Assembly: GCA_012932295.1 (NCBI GenBank)
Contig: JAAONU010000009.1
Span: forward strand, 10,643,535-10,707,534
Direction: 5' to 3'
Origin: Cyclina sinensis
Lineage: Eukaryota > Mollusca > Bivalvia > Venerida > Veneridae
DNA: 64,000 nucleotides
Within the stretch, counting starts at the first letter, position 1. Every line of letters starts with the position of its first letter. Position numbers and translations under genes: made by a program. Under the pieces are notes generated by a model. It saw only the letters and a program-made list of their open reading frames with translations. It had not been told where the DNA came from and did no database searches. Of the stretch, positions 57,688-64,000 are shown one piece after another.

Positions 57688-58340
57688 AGAGCTTTCTCTG
57701 TAGAGTGACTTTCGCCCCCGAAATGAAGCTTTAAATTTCTAGGCAAATTGATCTTGAAGATGAAGGTCATTAAGGGGTCAAGGTCACATATCTATATATA
57801 AGTTGGAAACTCTTGTCCAAAGGGGTGTTATGACTAAGTACGAAGTATATCAAGTTAATAAAGAAGTAACGGGCAATGTTACAGTTTTCGGACAAATGGA
57901 TCTTAAAGGAAAGGATTATTCATTGATCAAGGTCAAACAAATATAGGTTAAAGGGAAGCTGTTTTTAAAGTTTTGTTGTGTCGAAGTATAAAGTAGACCC
58001 ACTCACTAATAAAAAATGTATTACCAATGTTAGCAACTTTGGACACTTGGATTTCCAAGGTCATTTAATTGCCAAGGTCAAATAAATACAGGTCAGTTGG
58101 AAAGCTGTCCAAAGAGGTTTTTAAGTATGAAATATCTCAATTTACTATTAAGGGAGTTATGTCCAATATCAAAGTTTTTTGTACAATTCTATCTAGAAGG
58201 TGAAGGTCATTCAGAGGTCAGGGTCAAAAAATATAAGTCAGTCAGAATGTCTTGTCCAAAGACTTGGTGTCTCTAAGCCTGAACCATTAACTTATATGGA
58301 AGTTATGGCCAATGTTGGACAATTTTACATTCGCGGTGAA
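57688..58340 (+). mobile_element. C-family tandem-core element lacking its 3' hairpin
   Basis: The leader ACAAGAGCTTTCTCTGTAGAGTGAC (internal TCTCTGTAGAGT inverted pair) is followed by TTTCGCCCCCGAAATG. About four diverged monomers of roughly 145 bp share 'aaatataggt...agttggaa', 'ttgtccaaagggg' and 'gaaggtcatt' with 32848-33395. The microsatellite and TATGCC hairpin are missing. Confidence 0.7.
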
Positions 58341-58856
58341 AAGAAAGAAGATATGTGGACTATGGATATAACACTTTAGACTGTGATTTGACATATGTTT
58401 ATTGTTTGTGGTGTCCTTTTTACAACAACAAAAAATAAAGAAATATAAAGAAATATCTCCCCTCACTACCTATTGGCTGTGTAAAGAGGCCGTGTTTTTA
58501 TTGTAGCTGTTCCTGATGTGCAATTTCTTTGCTTTTTTGCACATTTTTCATAGATTTGAAACGTGACGGATCTGTTCGACAAACTATAGGGGATGTGGGC
58601 TGAATCACATTTGACACATGTTATGTATCCAGCAAATACTATTTCCCAGTTATTGATGTTTGATCATACTCTATGCGCTCTTATCATTCAAGAGGATTAT
58701 AACCGATTCCACACATTACTGTTAAGGAGTACAGTGCACAAGACTCATAACAAAAAAATCTTGATTATGAGTAACGTCTTTATTTCTCTCTTAATTCGAA
58801 CAGCGCAGGAACGTGAACGGCTGGTCACGAGAAGACCCGGTGCATAAGAACGTAAG
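58341..58856. other. Unique sequence, nothing recognised
   Basis: An 84-codon plus-strand frame (58593-58847) is open but has no recognised homology and no splice context. Confidence 0.4.
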
Positions 58857-58923
58857 AACAAATGTGACGAGGGTGGCCGTATTCATCCCACGTGTGACAA
58901 ATGTGATGCATGACAAATGTGCA
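58857..58923 (+). repeat. GTGACAAATGTG-type repeat, copy 1
   Basis: About 65 bp containing gtggccgtattcatcccacg, TGTGACAAATGTGATGCATG and ACAAATGTG. It aligns with 61047-61111 in the same orientation at roughly three quarters identity by eye. Confidence 0.55.
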
Positions 58924-59079
58924 CCTTAGTACATACCTGTTTCGCTAAAGAAACTGAATATCTAATTCAGGTATTTTAATGAGTTAGTTTCTTGGTAAAT
59001 ATCATCTCTTTTCTCAGACCAACAAGTCGACATAATGAACAAATGTGTCAGTATTCGTCCAGAATGGAGAAATGTGAAG

Positions 59080-59175
59080 ATCGTGAGAGAATCTCGCCTC
59101 TGACAAGAACTGAATCCGCGACCCTCGGACTCCTGCCCTCTACCCATGGAACACCGTACCTACTCGTCAATTGCC
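59080..59175 (-). mobile_element. Possible tRNA-derived SINE head
   Basis: The minus strand reads CATGGGTAGAGGGCAGGAGTCC then gagggtcgcGGATTCAGTTC. This gives A-box-like (TGGGTAGAGGG) and B-box-like (GGATTCAGTTC) motifs at tRNA spacing, followed by 'ttgtcagaggcgagattctc'. Degenerate; the SINE class is inferred. Confidence 0.4.
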
Positions 59176-59345
59176 AATCAATGTAATCATTTTTGAGTCC
59201 TTCCAGTGGTAAAAATTGAATTGGACGGGCAATTATACTGACCACTGACTTCAAAGGAAATGTAGCTACAAAGTTCAATGATCCAAAAGACGCACAGCTA
59301 AATACTTTAAGCTTTGGGCTTAGTTTTGGTCAAATGGGATAAACA

Positions 59346-59640
59346 ACTACACTAAAATTCACTTATGGCGAAGACGGTTATAGCGGCTATCGCGTACATC
59401 GGGATATAAAGGAACAAGTATTTCGGGTCCGAATGTCGTCCTTTTTTAGTCAATGTAAAAAGAATGGTTATAGTGAACACGGTTTTAAGAAATTGTTGCT
59501 TACAAGGAATACTTTTGTCACAAGTTAGAAAAAATATTTTAAAAATGCATGGTTCCAACGAACTCCAAAATGTCGACTACATATAAATAAATCCCGAATT
59601 CACTACTTTCGGTTTCTTTGGCACGGATTCGGCCGAATGT
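59346..59640. repeat. Possible pogo/Tigger-like DNA-transposon relic
   Basis: CACTAAAATTCACTTATGGC then gaagacggttatagcggct and atcgcgtacatcgggat resemble the CAGT-A-A-CTCGCTTATA-type terminal repeats common in invertebrate pogo/Tigger MITEs. The right end is not resolved. Confidence 0.3.
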
Positions 59641-60173
59641 ATAAGGTGCTTTTAATAACGATTATTTTGATTCATCTGTTGATGTAAATTACCCATTCCT
59701 ACATGTACATGTCAACAAAAAGGAAACATTGTATACAACCTTAGGCATGTTAGTGCCAGATATAGAATAAAGATTAAGAAAAAAAACAGTTTTCCTTTAT
59801 TGAATGAGTTCAAGGGCGATAACAATCACAAACACATATGAGTAATATTTCTTTAAAAAATACTCCTCAGAATGAAGGGCGATTATGGTGAGAAACAAGT
59901 ATAAGCATTTCCAAAAATGCTTGAAATCGCCGTTCAGCCACGTATGACGTCTTATCCATAGATGCATAAATTTCATGCTCGTCATTCATTAATTTGATAA
60001 TTTTATAACATGCTTTGCAGTGAAAAGAATATAAGAATATTACATGTGCAATTTAAACAGAATAAATTTAAGGTAAACAATACGATATTGCCCTGACTCT
60101 TATCAAGCATATCTAAAACTAGGATATATCCTGATCAAATCTTCGCACTGGTTTCGTCACGCTTTGATACTGT

Positions 60174-60195
60174 TTCTGTACTGATCAGTACAGAA
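60174..60195. other. Perfect 22 bp palindrome
   Basis: TTCTGTACTGA (60174-60184) is followed at once by its reverse complement TCAGTACAGAA. Function unknown; it may be a binding site or chance. Confidence 0.7.
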
Positions 60196-60317
60196 GTAAC
60201 CGCTGCGTGGAGTTTGTATCCTGATTAGAATCGTCCGGCAAGCATTTATTTTTTTCTAGAAGTGCAAGTTTTGGCAAAACAAACAAATTATACTCTTATT
60301 TAGACTACATTCTCTAT

Positions 60318-60503
60318 TTAGAAATGACATGTAGCCAAAAATATTGCGATTATCCTGTGTTTATCTTGCAAGAGCCTGAAGACTGGTACTGAGTTCGTAA
60401 ATTGATCATGGTATTTTTCAGTTGTAGGAATAAGTAACCCGACAAACATGGCGGTTGGGCGAGTCCATTTACGCATCCCTTGCTGAAGTTTTTTGACGTC
60501 CAT
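60318..60503 (-). CDS. Unidentified small ORF with promoter-like context
   Basis: Starting at ATG 60503 the minus strand encodes about 61 residues beginning MDVKKLQQGMRKWTRP. A second ATG near 60450 has a good context (ACCGCCATGT). A CCAAT-type box (AGCCAATC, minus sense) lies at about 60535-60544, and the plus strand carries CAAACATGGCGGTT, a YY1-like motif. Together these suggest a first exon, but the protein is not recognised and no donor was found. Confidence 0.25.
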   Translation of the reverse strand: MDVKKLQQGMRKWTRPTAMFVGLLIPTTEKYHDQFTNSVPVFRLLQDKHRIIAIFLATCHF

Positions 60504-60591
60504 TTTGTTATCATGTGATATGTATATTTCGCTTTGATTGGCTAAAGGCAGACGGTGTACAGGCAAAACTGTTCAAATCTTGTTAATTGTA

Positions 60592-60760
60592 TATATCGCC
60601 GTCCAGGAACGGCGATAATCAGTTCGTTATAAATGACTTGGATCGCTATGTCTTGATACAAGGAACTAATTCACTACATGCTAACTAGGATCTTCGGATA
60701 TAAGGAATAAAAGATGAATGTCCCAGTGAATTCACTATACGCAAAGTTTACTGTATTTGA
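60592..60760. repeat. Hairpin and pogo-like TIR relic
   Basis: TATCGCCGT (60594) and ACGGCGATA (60609) form a perfect 9 bp stem. Further on, cagttcgttataaatgac and, at about 60730-60752, agtgaattcactatacgcaaag then tttactgta resemble the two ends of a pogo/Tigger-like MITE. Confidence 0.35.
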
Positions 60761-61046
60761 AAAATTATGCCGGTCTGTAGGGCGTATCTCTTGGGTCCGA
60801 GAGTACCAATATATGTTGGTGCTAACTGGGTCTGTAAACTTGATTTGACCGAAATATCAAGTAAATACGTTGTTGCTGGTTCAAAGGTAGGAAGACGTGA
60901 CATATGCGTTCGTTTAGAATAAAACAGAGGTGACAAATGTGACTCTGTGACACCTGAAAAACTCAACCCGAACAGAAACGTCACAGTAGATGTGAGGAAT
61001 GTGGTTTGAAAGTGAGACATATGCGATCGCAAATGTCAAAAGAGTG

Positions 61047-61111
61047 ACAAATGCGGTCGTATTATTCACACTTGTGACAAATGTTAGGCGTGACAAAAGT
61101 GTTCCTACATT
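61047..61111 (+). repeat. GTGACAAATGTG-type repeat, copy 2
   Basis: GTGACAAATGCGGTCGTATT then ATTCACACTTGTGACAAATG and GCGTGACAAAAGTGTTCC match the order of blocks in 58857-58923. Further isolated GTGACAAATGTG copies occur at about 60931. Confidence 0.55.
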
Positions 61112-61888
61112 GCACGATAACGCTCTATTGTAATAACTGCAGTTTAAAACTGCAGATGAAACAGGTTACATCTCAATTTACTTAAAAATGATACCAATCT
61201 TTATATTTATTTGTCAATTTTAAATACAGTATATATTTTACTAAATTTTTCCGATAAAGTTTAAAAGCAAATTATTATCCAATCAAACTCACATCTTCAG
61301 CCATCTGCCATATGACATTAAACAGTTGCCACAAGGTTATTTAACACTACATTACAATGGAGGTTAGGAGTTTACTTTGTAAATTTACCATGTCCTTTAT
61401 TGCTCTGTAATGTTGTTTATCTAACAGTCAAAGAAAAAAGAACGTTCAACAATAATCGAAGCGGTTCTCGTCGTGAGCGTGGGCTGGGGTTGGGTCTCGT
61501 CGTCCGGGGTGTGGGGGCACAGCAGGCGATAAAATAAACTGTGTATTTCTTCTTTCACTCACCCTTTTTCTTAAGGGCCTTCTTCCTTTTCCTTAAACTC
61601 ATCACAAATTCGAATATATGGCTCTTATCACTAAATTCAAAGTATTCATTTCAAATTGAACTTGAAATGTAGTTATTACCGAGTGATCTTCACCATAAAA
61701 CTGACATTATGACAAAGAGGAGAAGAATTAATTTAAGATGTCAATTGATAGCTTGTTTCTCATCCTCTCAAGTACATGTATATATGTATTAGCTTTTTAT
61801 GTTTTATCGCAACATATATGTATCATTTTAAATAAATACTGTTTAAACTAAAGACCATTATGTATTGTGTAGCCTGGTATAATATTCG
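61112..61888. other. Unique sequence with one GC-rich patch
   Basis: Mostly AT-rich. At about 61457-61525 there is a GC-rich patch with gtgggctggggttgggtctc and ccggggtgtgggggc, a possible G-quadruplex-forming tract. No gene recognised. Confidence 0.4.
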
Positions 61889-63668
61889 TTACAACTTAGT
61901 AAAATGAAAATTATGAATTACTTAAAACATCTTGGACACAAGTCTGCTAGTCTGCTGAAGTTAGTCTGCTAGTCTGCTGAAGTTAGTCTGCTAGTCTGTT
62001 GGAGATAGTCTGCTAGCCTGCTGAAGTTAGTCTGCTAGTCTGCTAGAGTTAGTCTGCTAGAGTTAGTCTGCTAGTCTGCTAGAGTTTTTTTGCCATTCTG
62101 TTATTCTGCAAGAGTTGTTATGCGAGTTTTACAACTCAGTAAAATGAAAATTATGAATTACTTAAAACATCTTGGACACAAGTCTGCTAGTCTGGTGAAT
62201 TTAGTCTGCTGAAGTAAGTCTGCTAGTCTGCTGAAGTTAGTCTGCTTGTCTGCTGAAGTTAGTCTGCTAGTCTGCTAGTCTGCTGAAGTTAGTCTGCTAG
62301 TCTGCTGAAGTTAGTCTGCTAGTCTGTTAGTCTGCTGGAGTTAGTCTGTTAGTCTGCTAGTCATCTGAAGTTAGTCTGCTAGTCTGCTAGAGTTAGTCTG
62401 CTAGTCTGCTGGAGTTAGTCTGCTAGTCTGCTAGAGTTGTTTTGCCATTCTGTTATTCTGCTAGAGTTGTTCTGTGGAAGTTTTCTTTTGAAGGGAGTAC
62501 AATGAATTATAAAATAATTGTGATTTTTTCCGGTTTAAACGATTTTTATGCGAGTTTTACAACTTAGTAAAATGAAAATTATGAATTACTTAAAACATCT
62601 TAGACACAAGTCCGCTAGTCTGCTGAATTTAGTCTGCTAGTTTGCTAGTCTGCTAGTTTGCTGAAGTTAGTCTGCTAGTCTGCTGAAGTAAGTCTGCTAG
62701 TCTGCTGAAGTTAGTCTGCTAGTCTGCTGAAGTTATTCTGCTAGTCTGCTGAAATTAGTCAGTTAGTCTGCTGAAGTTAATCTGCTAGTCTGCTGAAGTT
62801 AGTCTTGCTAGTCTGCTGAAGTAAGTATGATAGTCTGCTAGTCTGCTGAAGTTAGTCTGCTAGAGTAAGTCTGCTAGTCTGCTGGAGTTAGTCTGCTAGT
62901 CTGCTAGAGTTGTTTTGCCATTCTGTTATTCTGCTAGAGTTGTTCTGTGGAAGTTTTCTTTTGAAGGGAGTACAATGAATTATAAAATAATTGTAACTTT
63001 TTTCCGGTTTAAACGATTTTTATGCGAGTTTTACAACTTAGTAAAATGAAAATTATGAATTACTTAAAACATCTGAGACACAAGTCCGCTAGTCTGCTAG
63101 AGTTAGTCTGCTAGTTTGCTAGTCTGCTAGTTTGCTGAAGTAAGTCTGCTAGTCTGCTGAAGTTAGTCTGCTAGTCTGCTGAAGTTAGTCTGCTAGTCTG
63201 CTGAAGTGAGCCTGCTAGTCTGCTGAAGTTAGTCTGCTGAAGTTAGTCTGCTAGTCTGCTGAAGTTAGTCTGCTAGTCTGCTGGAGTTAGTCTGATAGTC
63301 TGCTAGTCTGCTGAAGTTAGTCTGCTAGTCTGCTAGAGTTAGTCTGCTAGTCTTCTGGAGTTAGTCTGCTAGTCTGCTAGAGTTGTTTTGCCATTCTGTT
63401 TCTGCTAGAGTTGTTCTGTGGAAGTGTTCTTTAGAAGGGAGTACAATGAATTATAAAATAATTGTGACTTTTTTCCGGTTTAAACGATTTTATGCGAGTT
63501 TTACAACTTAGTAAAATGAAAATTATGAATTACTTAAAACATCTTGGACACAAGTCTGCTAGTCTGCTGAATTTAGTCTGCTAGTCTTCTGAAGTTAGTC
63601 TGCTAGTCTGCTGAAGTTAGTCTGCTAGCTGAAGTTAGTCTGCTAGTCTGCTGAAGTTAGTCTGCTAA
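61889..63668 (+). repeat. 22-bp minisatellite organised into higher-order units
   Basis: The unit is AGTCTGCT, AGTCTGCT, GAAGTT (22 bp), with GGAGTT or AGAGTT variants. Arrays are punctuated by a conserved block, acaacttagtaaaatgaaaa then ttatgaattacttaaaacat, at about 61890, 62130, 62557, 63031 and 63501. Three of them are preceded by gttctgtggaagttttcttt and tttccggtttaaacgattt. Spacing is about 240, 428, 474 and 470 bp, so this is a higher-order repeat of about 470 bp. Confidence 0.9.
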
Positions 63669-64000
63669 CTTTACAGAGACAGAGAAAGTGCAGTGTGCAA
63701 AAATTCATCCTTGCCATATATTTGATCTTCCTTTAGTTTTTTGAATGTTTGTCCAGAGCATAACTATGGCCGTGAATCTGTTCCTTTTTCACAATAATGG
63801 ATAATATTGACATGAAATGCATATGGTAATGCTCTCTGTTCGTTCGACTGTCAGTCCATAACACATTTGTCAGGAGCATAACACTAACACTAGAAGGTAA
63901 TTTGTTGAAACGCCACACAATGATTAAAGGCATTCGTTTTGAGAGTTGTAACGTAGAAATTGAAATAATCGTACCACCCATTCCTTTTCTTTTACATCAA
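63669..64000. other. Edge sequence, probable repeat fragment
   Basis: 'tgtccagagcataactatgg' and 'tgtcaggagcataacactaac' are two related blocks about 125 bp apart, like the monomers of other tandem-core families. The window ends before this can be confirmed. Confidence 0.35.

Noticed and set aside
61440..61530. GC-rich patch as a CpG-island promoter or coding exon
   Set aside because: Only about 70 bp, no splice signals or recognisable peptide; noted only as a possible G-quadruplex tract.

Overview
The window is eukaryotic, AT-rich and intron-like: no bacterial-style operons, no long open reading frames, and very dense interspersed repeats. The dominant repeats match the 'pearl'/CvA-type elements described from bivalve molluscs. 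These are non-autonomous elements with tandem core repeats of about 140-170 bp, an ACGG/GACG microsatellite and terminal palindromes, later linked to Helitron/Helentron-associated elements (HINEs). A bivalve, possibly a clam, is the best guess; the species cannot be named from sequence alone.

The one gene I can name with confidence is syntaxin-17 (STX17, an autophagosome SNARE) on the minus strand. Its start-codon exon is at 15784-15945 and its second coding exon at 11517-11733, both with good splice sites and phase-compatible. The SNARE and membrane-hairpin exons are not visible and probably lie beyond the left edge of the window. An upstream non-coding exon and promoter would lie at higher coordinates.

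Layout: 1-1830 is mostly unique sequence with a 440 bp TIR element. 1835-10397 holds three pearl-like elements built on a 144 bp core repeat. 10398-17760 holds STX17, a split minisatellite and an inverted pearl-like insertion. 17765-27540 is a patchwork of a tRNA-derived SINE, several tandem-core element families, an endonuclease (EEP) relic and a mariner transposase relic. 27547-54312 carries the largest elements (E5 to E11), smaller families, a frameshifted coiled-coil gene fragment, a Ulp1/C48-protease-like pseudogene and a pair of inverted dispersed repeats. 54313-64000 is less repetitive, with possible promoter-like patches, small DNA-transposon relics and a large 22-bp-unit minisatellite at 61889-63668 that has a small inverted counterpart at 57369-57470.

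The main unifying observation is modular. At least eight sequence-unrelated repeat families share one architecture: a 5' leader near ACAAGAG with a short palindrome, tandem core monomers, a GGAC-type microsatellite, then a 3' GC-rich hairpin followed by TAAAA. Several core families contain tandem nuclear-receptor-type half sites, including six exact AGGTCAAAGGTCA (DR1) matches. Protein-coding relics are all broken and none should be read as functional genes.
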